A DNA stretch of 64,000 bases, from contig NZ_LT607752.1 in the NCBI RefSeq assembly GCF_900090265.1, positions 5,710,001 to 5,774,000 on the forward strand, written 5' to 3'. Made by a program: the position numbers and the translations under genes. Below are positions 35,433 through 43,496 of this stretch, in pieces. The stretch comes from Micromonospora rifamycinica (lineage in GTDB: Bacteria > Actinomycetota > Actinomycetes > Mycobacteriales > Micromonosporaceae). The first letter of the stretch is position 1. Each line of letters begins with the position of its first letter. The notes below the pieces were generated by a model, which was given only the letters and a program-made list of their open reading frames with translations, did not search any database and was not told the DNA's origin.

Positions 35433-36398
35433 TCAACCCTTGACGCTGCCGGCGAGCAGGCCGCGCACGAAGAAGCGCTGCAACGACAGGAACACGACCA
35501 GCGGTACGACGATCGAGACGAACGCGCCGGCCGTGAGCCGCTGCCACTCGTTGCCCCGGGTGCCGGCCATCTCGGCCAGCCGGACGGTGAGCGGGGCGGT
35601 CTCGTTGCCGCCCCCGGCGAAGATCAGCGCGACCAACAGGTCGTTCCAGACCCAGAGGAACTGGAAGATGCCGAACGCCGCCAGCGCCGGGGTGATCAGC
35701 GGCAGCACGATGGTGCGGAAGATCTTGGGGTGGGTGGCCCCGTCGACCCGGGCCGCCTCCATCAGGTCCCGGGGGAGCTGCGAGACGAAGTTGTGCAGCA
35801 GGAACACCGCGAAGGGCAGGGCGAAACAGGTGTGCGCGAACCACACCTGGGCGAACTTCTGCTCGTCGACCAGGTTCCAGGCCGGCATCAGCTGCACGCC
35901 GGCCACGGTGACCCCGGTGGAGAAGAACTTCAGCAGCGGCACCAGGGCCATCTGCAACGGCACGATCTGCATCGCGAAGATCGCGATGTAGAGCCAGTCC
36001 CGCCCCCGGAAGTTGATCCAGGCCAGCGCGTACGCGGCGAGCGAGGCGAAGGCCAGCGGGAACAGCACCGACGGGATGGTGATGGCCAGCGAGTTGATGA
36101 AGTAGCTGGCCAGCTGCCCCGACGAGGAGGAGGACCCGAAGAGCACGTCCTGGTAGTTCTCCAGGGTGAACTCCGGGTTGGTGAAGAACGTCCACCAGCC
36201 GGTGGACTTGATGTCGGCCTCGGGGCGGAACGAGGAGACGAACAGGCCGAAGGTCGGGATCGTCCAGAGCAGCGCGATCACGATCGAGACCAGGGTGGCG
36301 GTGCGGCTGTTCAGCCGGTTGCGGACCCGGCCGGCCGTGGTGGTGGGCTTCCCGGCGGCCTGGGCGCCGGCTCCGACGGTGGGCGTGGCGGTGGTCAT
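35433..36398 (-). CDS. carbohydrate ABC transporter permease (MalG type)
   Basis: Second membrane subunit of the sugar importer, 321 residues with six helices. The first is VSIVIALLWTIPTFGLFVSSF. The EAA loop contacting the ATPase reads MEAARVDGATHPKIFRTIVL, and the protein ends FVRGLLAGSVKG as MalG-type permeases do. The start lies one base from the stop of the first permease gene, so translation is coupled. The sugar is inferred from the neighbouring alpha-glucosidase. Confidence 0.93.
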   Translation of the reverse strand: MTTATPTVGAGAQAAGKPTTTAGRVRNRLNSRTATLVSIVIALLWTIPTFGLFVSSFRPEADIKSTGWWTFFTNPEFTLENYQDVLFGSSSSSGQLASYFINSLAITIPSVLFPLAFASLAAYALAWINFRGRDWLYIAIFAMQIVPLQMALVPLLKFFSTGVTVAGVQLMPAWNLVDEQKFAQVWFAHTCFALPFAVFLLHNFVSQLPRDLMEAARVDGATHPKIFRTIVLPLITPALAAFGIFQFLWVWNDLLVALIFAGGGNETAPLTVRLAEMAGTRGNEWQRLTAGAFVSIVVPLVVFLSLQRFFVRGLLAGSVKG

Positions 36399-36399
36399 C

Positions 36400-37449
36400 T
36401 CAGCCCTCCCGCTGCTGACGCAGGTTGCGGATCTGGTAGATCACGATCGGGATGACCAGGATGAAGAGGAAGACCGCCAGGGCGGAGCCCTGCCCGTTCT
36501 CGCCGTACCGGAAAGCCTGGTTGTACATCTCGTTGGCGATCACGCTGGTGTCGTAGTTGCCGTTGGTGGCGGTCCGGACGATGTCGAAGACCTTGAGGGT
36601 GGCGATCGACAGGGTCACCACCACCACGATCAGCGCCGGCCGGATGCTGGGCATGGTGATCTGCCAGAACATCTGCCACGGGGTGACCCCGTCGAGGCGG
36701 GCCGCCTCCACGATGTCGCCGGGGATCGCCTTGATCGCGGCGGCGAGCACCACCATGGCGAAACCGGCCTGGATCCAGACCATGATGACGATGAGCAGGA
36801 AGGTGTTCAGCGGTGAGTCCAGCAGCCACTGCCTCGGCTCGCCGCCTAGGGTGACCACGATCTGGTTGAGCAGGCCGATCTGGTCCTGGTCCTCGCTGCG
36901 GTAGGCGTAGACGAACTTCCAGATGATGCTGGCCCCGACGAACGAGATCGCCATCGGCAGGAAGATCAGTGACTTGGCGACCGACTCGAACCGCGCCTTG
37001 TCCACCATGACGGCGTAGAGCAGGCCGAACGTGGTGGCCACCAGCGGCACCAGCAGCACCCAGATCAGGGTGTTGAGCAGGACCCGGACGATCGAGTCCT
37101 CGGAGAACATCCAGCTGTAGTTGCGCAGCCCCACCCACTCGGTGCTGCCGGAGTCCATGAACGAGAGCAGGACGGTCCGCAGCGCCGGCACCACCAGGCC
37201 GATGGTGAGCAGCAGCAGCGTCGGCAGCAGGAAGAAGAGCGCGAACAGCCCCTCCCGGGGCTTGCGCCGGCGGGGCAGGGGGCCACCGCCGGTCGAGGCG
37301 GCGACCAGCTGCGCCTCCCGACGGCGGGCGAACCAGGCCGGCACCACGTCGAGGAGCAGGAGCAGACCGCCCACCACCGCGACGAAAGCGATCAGCCCGT
37401 ACATCAGCATGAGGAACTTCGGCTGTTCCTCAGCGAAGTCGAACTCCAT
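36400..37449 (-). CDS. carbohydrate ABC transporter permease (MalF type)
   Basis: First membrane subunit of the sugar importer, 349 residues. An extra N-terminal helix (MLMYGLIAFVAVVGGLLLLL) precedes a charged loop (RREAQLVAASTGGG) and the six core helices, as in MalF-like proteins. The EAA loop is VEAARLDGVTPWQMFWQITM. A good GGGAGG precedes the ATG. It follows the binding-protein gene after a hairpin-containing 74-base gap. Confidence 0.93.
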   Translation of the reverse strand: MEFDFAEEQPKFLMLMYGLIAFVAVVGGLLLLLDVVPAWFARRREAQLVAASTGGGPLPRRRKPREGLFALFFLLPTLLLLTIGLVVPALRTVLLSFMDSGSTEWVGLRNYSWMFSEDSIVRVLLNTLIWVLLVPLVATTFGLLYAVMVDKARFESVAKSLIFLPMAISFVGASIIWKFVYAYRSEDQDQIGLLNQIVVTLGGEPRQWLLDSPLNTFLLIVIMVWIQAGFAMVVLAAAIKAIPGDIVEAARLDGVTPWQMFWQITMPSIRPALIVVVVTLSIATLKVFDIVRTATNGNYDTSVIANEMYNQAFRYGENGQGSALAVFLFILVIPIVIYQIRNLRQQREG

Positions 37450-37478
37450 CGACCCTCCCTCTCAAGGGCTCGGGATCA

Positions 37479-37518
37479 GACGGTGGCCCGGTCCGTGGGT
37501 ACGGACCGGGCCACCGTC
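37479..37518. terminator. intra-operon hairpin between binding protein and permease genes
   Basis: Arms 37479-37496 and 37501-37518 are perfectly complementary over 18 bp with a GGGT loop. It begins five bases after the stop of the binding-protein gene. In the malE-malF class such hairpins protect the upstream message or partly terminate, so that binding protein exceeds permease. Confidence 0.8.
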
Positions 37519-37523
37519 TCAGC

Positions 37524-38864
37524 TCACTTCCAGGTGGTCTCGATGCCGTTCAGCACCGTGTTGGTGTCCTTGCCGTTGATCCAGTCGACCATGCCCTTCC
37601 AGAAGGTGCCGTTGCCGACGGCGGCCGGCATCAGGTCGGAACCGTCGAAGCGGAACACGGTCTTCGGGTCCTGGAGGATGCCCACGGAGAGCTTGTCCAC
37701 CGGGTTGGGCACGTTGGCCAGGTCGAGCTTCTTGTTCGCCGACACCCAGTCGCCGATCTTGGCGCGGCTGTTGGCGTACTCGCCGGAGGCGAGGTAGGTC
37801 TGCACCGCCTGGACCTCGGGGCGGTCGGTGAAGGCCGCGACGAACTCGCCGCCGCCCAGCACCGGCTTGCCCTTGGCCGCGTCGATGGCCGGGAAGTAGA
37901 ACGCGAAGACGTCGCCGTCCTCGGCCACCTTGGTGCCCTCGGGCCACTGGTTGGCGTAGAAGGACGCCTGCCGGTGCAGGGCGCACTTGCCGGTGGTGAT
38001 CGGGACGCCGGCCTCCTGGAAGGAGGTGGTGGCGATGCTCTTCACGCCGCCGAAGCCGCCGTTGACGTACTTGTCGTTCTTGAGGATGGTGCCGGCCCGG
38101 TTGAGCGCGTCGACGACCTGCGGGTCGTTGAACGGGATGCCGTGGGTGGTCCACTGGTCGTAGACCTCGGGGCCGGCCGTACGCAGCAGCACGTCCTCGA
38201 TCCAGTCGGTGGCCGGCCAGCCGGTGGCGTCACCGGACTCGATGCCGGCGCACCACGGCTTGGTGCCGCTGGCCGCGATGGTGTCGGAGAGCTTGATCAG
38301 CTCGTCCCAGGTGGTGGGGGTCTGCCAGCCCTTCTCCTTGAAGGTCTTCGGCGAGTACCAGACGAACGACTTGACGTTCGAGCCCAACGGGGCACCGTAG
38401 AACTGGCCGTTGATGGTGGTGTACTTCAGCCAGTCGGGGGAGTAGTTCGCCTCGGCCTCGGCCTTGGTGGCGGCGGCGACCGGCTTGAGGTTGTTGCCGT
38501 CGACGAAGCGCTTGATCAGGCCCGGCTGCGGGATGAAGGCGATGTCGGGCGCGTTGCCACCCTGCACCCGGACGGGGAGCTGGGCCTCGAACTCGCCGGA
38601 GCCCTCGTGGTCGATCTCGACGCCGGTGCAGTCCTCGAACTGCTTCCAGGACTGGGCCAGCCGGTCGGCCTCGATGTCCCGGATCGACGAGTAGGCGGTG
38701 ACCTTCTTGCCGTCGAGGTCGCCGTACTTCTCATATGCGGCGCACTCGGCCGAGCCCGCGTCGCTGCTCTTCTTGTCATTGCCGGTGCCACAGGCGGTGG
38801 CGCCGAGCGCCAGCCCCAGCACGCCGGCGATCGCGAGAGCCTGGCGTGATCTGGCAAACGCCAT
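37524..38864 (-). CDS. ABC transporter sugar-binding lipoprotein
   Basis: Extracellular solute-binding lipoprotein of 446 residues for the alpha-glucoside importer. The signal peptide ends in a lipobox-like LGATAC, with Cys near residue 23 as lipid anchor. The mature part is a type 1 sugar-binding fold: KVTAYSSIRDIEADRLAQSW, then PDIAFIPQPGL and WCAGIESGDATGWPATDWIE. The ATG at 38864 has GGAAGGAG upstream. First gene of the operon, with a LacI-type operator 74 bases upstream. No ATP-binding subunit is encoded nearby; a shared MsiK-type ATPase is expected elsewhere in the genome. Confidence 0.93.
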   Translation of the reverse strand: MAFARSRQALAIAGVLGLALGATACGTGNDKKSSDAGSAECAAYEKYGDLDGKKVTAYSSIRDIEADRLAQSWKQFEDCTGVEIDHEGSGEFEAQLPVRVQGGNAPDIAFIPQPGLIKRFVDGNNLKPVAAATKAEAEANYSPDWLKYTTINGQFYGAPLGSNVKSFVWYSPKTFKEKGWQTPTTWDELIKLSDTIAASGTKPWCAGIESGDATGWPATDWIEDVLLRTAGPEVYDQWTTHGIPFNDPQVVDALNRAGTILKNDKYVNGGFGGVKSIATTSFQEAGVPITTGKCALHRQASFYANQWPEGTKVAEDGDVFAFYFPAIDAAKGKPVLGGGEFVAAFTDRPEVQAVQTYLASGEYANSRAKIGDWVSANKKLDLANVPNPVDKLSVGILQDPKTVFRFDGSDLMPAAVGNGTFWKGMVDWINGKDTNTVLNGIETTWK

Positions 38865-38937
38865 GCCGTTCTCCTTCCTTGCCGGCGCGCCCACAGGTGG
38901 GGGAAACCCGACGCCGGTCCGATGAGTCGTCCCCACA

Positions 38938-38951
38938 TGTAAGCGCTTGCA
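38938..38951. promoter_or_regulatory. LacI-family operator of the alpha-glucoside operon
   Basis: TGTAAGCGCTTGCA is a near-perfect palindrome (12 of 14 positions) with the central CG typical of LacI/GalR sites. It lies 74 bases upstream of the binding-protein ATG, and the operon encodes a LacI regulator. Confidence 0.8.
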
Positions 38952-39141
38952 TCCCGATCGGTCCACCCCCTGGCGGACACGGCCCGGTAACAATCACGAA
39001 ACCCCCTCACCGCTGCTGGGTGCGCTCCCAGTCGCCCGGGTCGGATCGCGGTGGCCAGCGGGTTCGGAAGCTTCCCATCGATGGAGATATCTGCCAAGCT
39101 CGGCACAGGTGATCGAAGGATCTCGACATCGGAGGTGTTGG

Positions 39142-39918
39142 ATGCGTCAACGGTGGTGGAGCCTGACGGCGGCAGCCCTGCTGGTCGCCGGGGCGGTGGT
39201 CCCGGCGAGCCCGGCGTGGGCCGCCGCGCCCACGTTCAAGGTGCCGTTCCCCTGCAACCAGTCCTGGTCCGGCCAGACCCGCTCGGACCACAGCCCGGCG
39301 AACGCGATCGACTTCAACCGCACCGACGATCTCGGTGACCCGGTGGTCGCCAGCGCCCCGGGCACCGTCGACCGGGTGACCGACCTCGGCGGGACGAGCT
39401 ACGGCAAGTACGTCCGGATCGACCACGGCGGCGGCTACACGACCTACTACGCCCACCTCAACGGCTTCAACGTCTCGGTCGGCCAACAGGTCGGCTACGG
39501 CAAGGTGATCGGCTGGGTCGGCTCCACCGGCGGCTCCACCGGCCCGCACCTGCACTACGAGCAGCGCCTCGACGGCGCGGACATCAAGGTCAAGTTCAAC
39601 GGCACGGTCGCGCTGTACTGGGGCACCAAGACGTACACCAGCGGGAACGGCTGCTCCAGCGGCACCGGGTCGGGCACTGTCGACACCGCCGGCTCCCCGC
39701 TGACCGTGCGCTCCGGGCCGGGCACCGGCTACTCGTCGGTCGGCACGGTCGCCGACGGCGCCACGGTCACCATCGGCTGCCAGACCAGCGGCACCACGGT
39801 CACCGGCACCTTCGGCACCAGCTCGATCTGGGACCGGATCGGCTCCGGCCGGTTCATCGCCGACGCCTACGTCTACACCGGCCACGACGGGTACATTCCG
39901 AACGTGCCCCGCTGCTGA
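39142..39918 (+). CDS. secreted M23 peptidase with SH3-like domain
   Basis: Secreted cell-wall-type zinc peptidase of 258 residues. Signal peptide (1-30, cleaved after AWAAA). The LytM/M23 domain (about 35-165) has the metal-binding His/Asp in DHSPANAIDFN and the HxH motif GPHLHYEQ. A C-terminal bacterial SH3-like domain (about 178-258) starts SPLTVRSGPGTGYSSVG. The ATG at 39142 has GGAGG ten bases upstream. It is monocistronic, followed by a strong terminator. Probably cleaves peptidoglycan cross-links in growth or wall turnover. Confidence 0.92.
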   Translation: MRQRWWSLTAAALLVAGAVVPASPAWAAAPTFKVPFPCNQSWSGQTRSDHSPANAIDFNRTDDLGDPVVASAPGTVDRVTDLGGTSYGKYVRIDHGGGYTTYYAHLNGFNVSVGQQVGYGKVIGWVGSTGGSTGPHLHYEQRLDGADIKVKFNGTVALYWGTKTYTSGNGCSSGTGSGTVDTAGSPLTVRSGPGTGYSSVGTVADGATVTIGCQTSGTTVTGTFGTSSIWDRIGSGRFIADAYVYTGHDGYIPNVPRC

Positions 39919-39928
39919 GACGCGACCC

Positions 39929-39962
39929 GTCGGGCCGGGGGCGGACCCGCCCCCGGCCCGAC
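39929..39962. terminator. bidirectional 15-bp terminator
   Basis: Arms 39929-39943 and 39948-39962 are perfectly complementary over 15 bp with a GACC loop. It lies between the convergent M23 peptidase and TspO genes. Confidence 0.85.
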
Positions 39963-39993
39963 GACGACCCGGAGCGGCGGGTGGGCGGCGCCG

Positions 39994-40488
39994 TCAGCGG
40001 TTGAGCTGCCAGATCGAGAGGTTCAGCGCGGCGGCGAAGGTGACCCAGGCCCAGTAGGGCAGCAGCAGCGCCGCCGCCGGTCGGGAGACCCGCCGGAAGG
40101 CGACCACCGTCGCCGCGATCGCCAGCCACATCAGCACGATCTCGGCGAACGCCAGCCCGTACCGGCCGGCACCGAAGAAGAGCGGGGTCCAGATCGCGTT
40201 CAGCACCAGCTGGACCGACCAGGCCCAGAGCGCGGGGCCGAAGCCGACCCGCCGCCAGACCAGCCAGCCGGCGACCGCGATCGTCGCGTAGAGCAGGGTC
40301 CAGACCGGGCCGAACAGCCACGAGGGCGGAGCCCAGACCGGTTGCCGCAGGCTGGCGTACTCGTCGCTGGTGCCGGACACTCCCAGCCCGCCGATCGCGG
40401 CGGCGACGGCGACCGCCGCGCCGAAGCCGAGCAGCGCCCACCAGGTCCGCGCGGTGCCGGTCCGCCGGCCGCTCCGGGTTGTCTCCAT
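39994..40488 (-). CDS. TspO/MBR family protein
   Basis: Integral membrane protein of 164 residues with five helices. It shows the family stretches WAPPSWLFGPVWTLLYATIA and LNAIWTPLFFGAGRYGLAF, and the end YWAWVTFAAALNLSIWQLN. TspO proteins bind tetrapyrroles and cholesterol-like ligands and affect porphyrin or stress homeostasis. The ATG at 40488 has no clear ribosome binding site; an in-frame TTG sits two codons upstream. Confidence 0.92.
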   Translation of the reverse strand: METTRSGRRTGTARTWWALLGFGAAVAVAAAIGGLGVSGTSDEYASLRQPVWAPPSWLFGPVWTLLYATIAVAGWLVWRRVGFGPALWAWSVQLVLNAIWTPLFFGAGRYGLAFAEIVLMWLAIAATVVAFRRVSRPAAALLLPYWAWVTFAAALNLSIWQLNR

Positions 40489-40661
40489 GGTCAAGATATT
40501 TCCCGGGTACGCCGCCGCAAAACCGTCATCCGCGCCGGTCGCGGGTCACCGGCGGACCCCGGACGACAGAACGCCGGGACCGTCGGCACCGGAGGCCCCA
40601 GTCTGGGAGGACGAGGCTTCCGGGAGCGACGGTCCCGGCGGGTCAGGTGCGGGTACCGGCG

Positions 40662-40805
40662 TCAATTGAAGATGCTGACACCACCCGGGCCGACCAGAAG
40701 GCCTACCACGATGAGGACGATGCCCCACAGAATCTGCCGCCGGAACAGCGCGAGGATGCCGGCGACCACGAGGACGACTGCGAGAATCCAGAGAATCAGC
40801 TCCAT
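40662..40805 (-). CDS. GPGG-motif small membrane protein
   Basis: A 47-residue protein too short for most gene callers. Two hydrophobic helices (LILWILAVVLVVAGILALF and LWGIVLIVVGLLV) are separated by the basic turn RRQ, and it ends in the conserved GPGGVSIFN. The composition and GPGG ending match a widespread actinobacterial family of unknown function. The start is the ATG at 40805 and the stop TGA at 40664. No strong ribosome binding site is seen. It lies alone between the phosphoesterase and TspO genes, all on the minus strand. Confidence 0.85.
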   Translation of the reverse strand: MELILWILAVVLVVAGILALFRRQILWGIVLIVVGLLVGPGGVSIFN

Positions 40806-40847
40806 GGCCGCTGAATACCCGGCCGTCCGATCCTGAAAACCTGCTTC

Positions 40848-41570
40848 TCAGTCGACCTGATCTCCCAGGTGGAAGACGCTGTACGCCTGCTTGATCACCG
40901 GATGGGCGACGTTGCGTACCCGTACCCCGCCGGGGGTGACCCCCCGCTCGGTGCCGGCGTGCGCGTGCCCGTGCAGGGCGAGCGCCGTCGGCGCCGAGTC
41001 GATCGCCTGCCCGAGCTGGTACGACCCGAGGAACGGGTAGATCTCCAACGGCTCGCCGGCCAGGGTGTCCGGCACCGGGGCGTAGTGGGTCAGCGCGACC
41101 AGCAGGTCGCAGTCCAGCCCGCGCAGCGCCTCGCCCAACGCCGCCGCGCTCTCGTTGCTGGTGCGGACGAAGGACTTCATCTCCGGCTCGCCGAAGTCGC
41201 TGGCGCACCGGCCGGCGAACCCGCCACCGAAGCCCTTGACCCCGGCCACGCCGAGCCGGCCGCCGGGGCACTCCAGCACCGTGCCGGTCCCCTCCAGCAC
41301 CGTGATGCCGGCGTCCTGGAGCACCTTGACCACCTGCGGCACCTGGTCGCACTGGTGGTCGTGGTTGCCCAGCACGGTGATCACCGGCACCCCCAGGCCG
41401 CCGAACTCCTGGGCGACGCAGCGGGCCTCGGCCTCGGTGCCGTGCCGGGTCAGGTCGCCGGCGAGCAGCAGCACGTCGGCGCAGTCGGGCAGCTCCTCCA
41501 GGGCCGGGCGGAACCGGCCCAGCACGTCGGCGTCCAGGTGCACGTCGCCGACGGCGGCGATCCTGATCAT
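40848..41570 (-). CDS. calcineurin-like metallophosphoesterase
   Basis: Dinuclear metal phosphoesterase of 240 residues. All metal-binding motifs are visible: AVGDVHLD (DxH), LAGDLTRHG (GDxxxxG), VLGNHDHQ (GNHD/E), LTHYAP and LHGHAHAG (GHxH). No signal peptide, so cytoplasmic. Substrate unknown. It follows the BON-like and nucleotidyltransferase genes (10-base gap) and probably forms an operon with them. Confidence 0.9.
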   Translation of the reverse strand: MIRIAAVGDVHLDADVLGRFRPALEELPDCADVLLLAGDLTRHGTEAEARCVAQEFGGLGVPVITVLGNHDHQCDQVPQVVKVLQDAGITVLEGTGTVLECPGGRLGVAGVKGFGGGFAGRCASDFGEPEMKSFVRTSNESAAALGEALRGLDCDLLVALTHYAPVPDTLAGEPLEIYPFLGSYQLGQAIDSAPTALALHGHAHAGTERGVTPGGVRVRNVAHPVIKQAYSVFHLGDQVD

Positions 41571-41580
41571 CGGGTCCTCC

Positions 41581-41847
41581 TCACGGCAGCTCCTCCACCT
41601 GGGCCGGCGCCTGGGCGCGGATCACCCCGATGTCGCTGGTGACCGCCTCGTCCGGGAACCGTTCGGCCACCCGCCGCAGGATCTCCGCCCGCCGGTGCGG
41701 GCTCTCCACCTCGCCGGTGAGGACCAGGCCCCGCTCCCGGCGGACCACGGTGATCCCCTGCTCGGCGACGTCCGGGTCCTCGGCCAGCAGCCGCTGGATC
41801 GCCGCCTCGACGTACTCGTCCGGTGGGCCGGCGCTCTGCTCGGTCAC
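41581..41847 (-). CDS. small BON-like domain protein
   Basis: An 88-residue protein. After a short acidic start (MTEQSAGPPDEYVEAAIQR) it has an alternating helix-strand pattern like the BON fold (VAEQGITVVRRERGLVLTGE, then RRAEILRRVAERFPDEAVTS). It starts at GTG 41847, overlapping the stop of the nucleotidyltransferase gene by four bases (GTGA), with AAGGAG upstream. No membrane segment is seen. BON domains bind lipids or membranes, but here only the fold is suggested. Confidence 0.75.
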   Translation of the reverse strand: MTEQSAGPPDEYVEAAIQRLLAEDPDVAEQGITVVRRERGLVLTGEVESPHRRAEILRRVAERFPDEAVTSDIGVIRAQAPAQVEELP

Positions 41848-42449
41848 GGGATCTCCTTCCCCTCGGGGATGCGCGCGTACGGCACCGGCGTGCCCCCGTA
41901 GGGGACGACGTCGAGCCGGTCCAGCAGCATCAGGAACGCTTCGGCGTACGGCGAGTGCTGGGTCTCCTTGCGGACCCGCTCCCAGTCGATCTGCTCCCGC
42001 AACGACCGCGCCAGCGGCAGCCCCCGGGCGAAGTCGCAGTAGTGCTGGGAGAAGCTGAGCAGCTTGTGCACCATCAGCCGGGTCGCCGACAGCACCGGCA
42101 TCCGGATGGCGTCCACCGGGCGGACCACCGTGTCGGCCAGGGTCTCGTGGGTCACCGGGGTCTCCACCGGCCGGTGGATCAGGTCCACCATCCGCCCGTC
42201 GTCGTAGACCTTGACCAGCCAGTCCTCCGGGGGGCGCTCGGCGGTGAAGCCCTCGTCGGTCAGCGCCTGGAGGGCCCGCTCGACGTCCGCCTCCTGGAGC
42301 AGGAAGTCCACGTCGTGCTCGCTGGAGTGGCCGCCGTGCGCGTAGACGGCGAAGCTGCCGCCGAGGGCGAAGGGAATCTCGTTCTGCTTGAGCACGGCCG
42401 CGACCCGCTTGAGGGTGTGCAGGAGGCTGACGTCCCCGCGCTCGGCCAT
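41844..42449 (-). CDS. nucleotidyltransferase-fold protein
   Basis: A 201-residue protein of the minimal nucleotidyltransferase superfamily. FALGGSFAVYAHGG provides the GG-S signature, and EHDVDFLL provides the paired Asp metal ligands. The remainder is helical. Members range from antitoxin-like to kanamycin-type transferases and the substrate cannot be told. The ATG at 42449 has GGAGA upstream. It starts a probable three-gene operon with the BON-like protein and the phosphoesterase. Confidence 0.82.
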   Translation of the reverse strand: MAERGDVSLLHTLKRVAAVLKQNEIPFALGGSFAVYAHGGHSSEHDVDFLLQEADVERALQALTDEGFTAERPPEDWLVKVYDDGRMVDLIHRPVETPVTHETLADTVVRPVDAIRMPVLSATRLMVHKLLSFSQHYCDFARGLPLARSLREQIDWERVRKETQHSPYAEAFLMLLDRLDVVPYGGTPVPYARIPEGKEIP

Positions 42450-42591
42450 CTGGTCTCTCCTGTCGTGGATGGTCGGTGGGAAATGACGTTGCGTACCCGG
42501 CTGTCCGCCCCTCCACACCTGCGCCCGGCCGACGATCCGGTCACCGGGTGAGGAAAGCGGATCAAACAGACAGCGGGGAGCGCGGGTCGGA

Positions 42592-42597
42592 TAGCCT
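42592..42597 (+). promoter_or_regulatory. -10 element, leaderless promoter
   Basis: TAGCCT ends seven bases before the GTG at 42605, placing the transcript start at or next to the start codon. Confidence 0.5.
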
Positions 42598-42604
42598 GTG
42601 GAGG

Positions 42605-43348
42605 GTGGCCAGCACACGGCGCGCGACCGACCGTCCGGCCCGGCTGCGTCGTGTCGCGCTGATCGGCATCGACGGTTCGGGCAAGACCACCCAGGCTCAC
42701 CGGCTCGCCGTCGCCCTCACCTCGGCCGGGCGGCCGGCCACCTACCACCGCAACGCCGGCGGCCGACGCTGGCTGGGCCGGCTCGCCCAGCGGTTCGGCC
42801 GGGCCGACCCGCAACTGCTGCTGGGCCGTAACGGGCTGCTCGCGGCGGAGTCCGTGCTGCGCTGGCTGGCCATCGCCGCCGCGCTGCTGAGTTGCCTGGC
42901 GACCGGTCGCACCGCGGTGATGGACCGCTACTCCGCCTGCCAGTACGCCAGTATCCGGGCGCACGGTGGGCAGCGCTGGGAACGGCTGGCCCGGGTCGGC
43001 TACCGGGTCTTCCCCGCGCCGCAGGTCACCTTCCTGCTCGCCGTCGACCCGGTCGAGGCCTACCAGCGGATCGAGCGGCGGGGTGAGGACCACGAGACGA
43101 TGGGCTGGCTGACCGCCGCCGACGCGGCGTACCGGTCGCTGCCCGAGTACCCGGCCTTCGTGGTGATCGACGCCGGTGGCGGGCCGGACGAGGTGTCCCG
43201 GCGGATCCGGGCGCACCTGAGCCGGTGGCTGCCGCCGGAGGGGACCGGACCGGTGGTCGGCGGTCCACCGGACGGCGGCGGCGGTTCGTCCGCCGCGGAG
43301 CCCGACGACGTGGCCCGGGAGCCGGTCGTGGCCCAGGCCGGACCGTAG
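42605..43348 (+). CDS. thymidylate-kinase-like nucleoside phosphate kinase
   Basis: A 247-residue P-loop kinase of the thymidylate kinase family. The Walker A loop is GIDGSGKTT (about 21-29). The motif MDRYSACQYASIR matches the DRYxxS substrate/LID region, and FLLAVDPVEAYQRIERR the LID helix. The last 40 residues are Gly/Pro-rich and probably disordered. It is longer and more divergent than housekeeping Tmk, so it could act on another nucleotide or sugar phosphate. GTG 42605 is the likely start because a TAGCCT -10 lies seven bases upstream and no good ribosome binding site is nearby. Confidence 0.82.
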   Translation: MASTRRATDRPARLRRVALIGIDGSGKTTQAHRLAVALTSAGRPATYHRNAGGRRWLGRLAQRFGRADPQLLLGRNGLLAAESVLRWLAIAAALLSCLATGRTAVMDRYSACQYASIRAHGGQRWERLARVGYRVFPAPQVTFLLAVDPVEAYQRIERRGEDHETMGWLTAADAAYRSLPEYPAFVVIDAGGGPDEVSRRIRAHLSRWLPPEGTGPVVGGPPDGGGGSSAAEPDDVAREPVVAQAGP

Positions 43349-43461
43349 ACCGGCCGATTCCACCGGACCGGCCGAGGTCGCCCGGGCCGGGGAAGTGGCA
43401 CTCTGGGCCGGAACATCCCCACGTCAGGGGGATACTTCCGGTCGGATCCGCGTGGTCGTGG

Positions 43462-43494
43462 TTGACGCTCGCGGCTCATGAAAGTAAGTTTCAT
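43462..43494 (+). promoter_or_regulatory. leaderless promoter with MurR/RpiR operator
   Basis: TTGACG (43462-43467), a 17-base spacer and TAAGTT (43485-43490) form a good promoter whose start lies at the GTG of 43497, six bases on. ATGAAA (43478-43483) and TTTCAT (43489-43494) are perfect inverted copies around GTAAG, overlapping the -10. The regulator encoded downstream is the obvious binder. Confidence 0.75.
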
Positions 43495-43496
43495 CC

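Noticed and set aside
35362..36195. N-terminal extension of the LacI frame
   Set aside because: The helix-turn-helix begins right after GTG 35361; upstream sequence is permease shadow.
38506..38513. Second AAGCGCTT site inside the binding-protein gene
   Set aside because: Only the 8-base core matches; it lies deep in coding sequence and encodes conserved residues.
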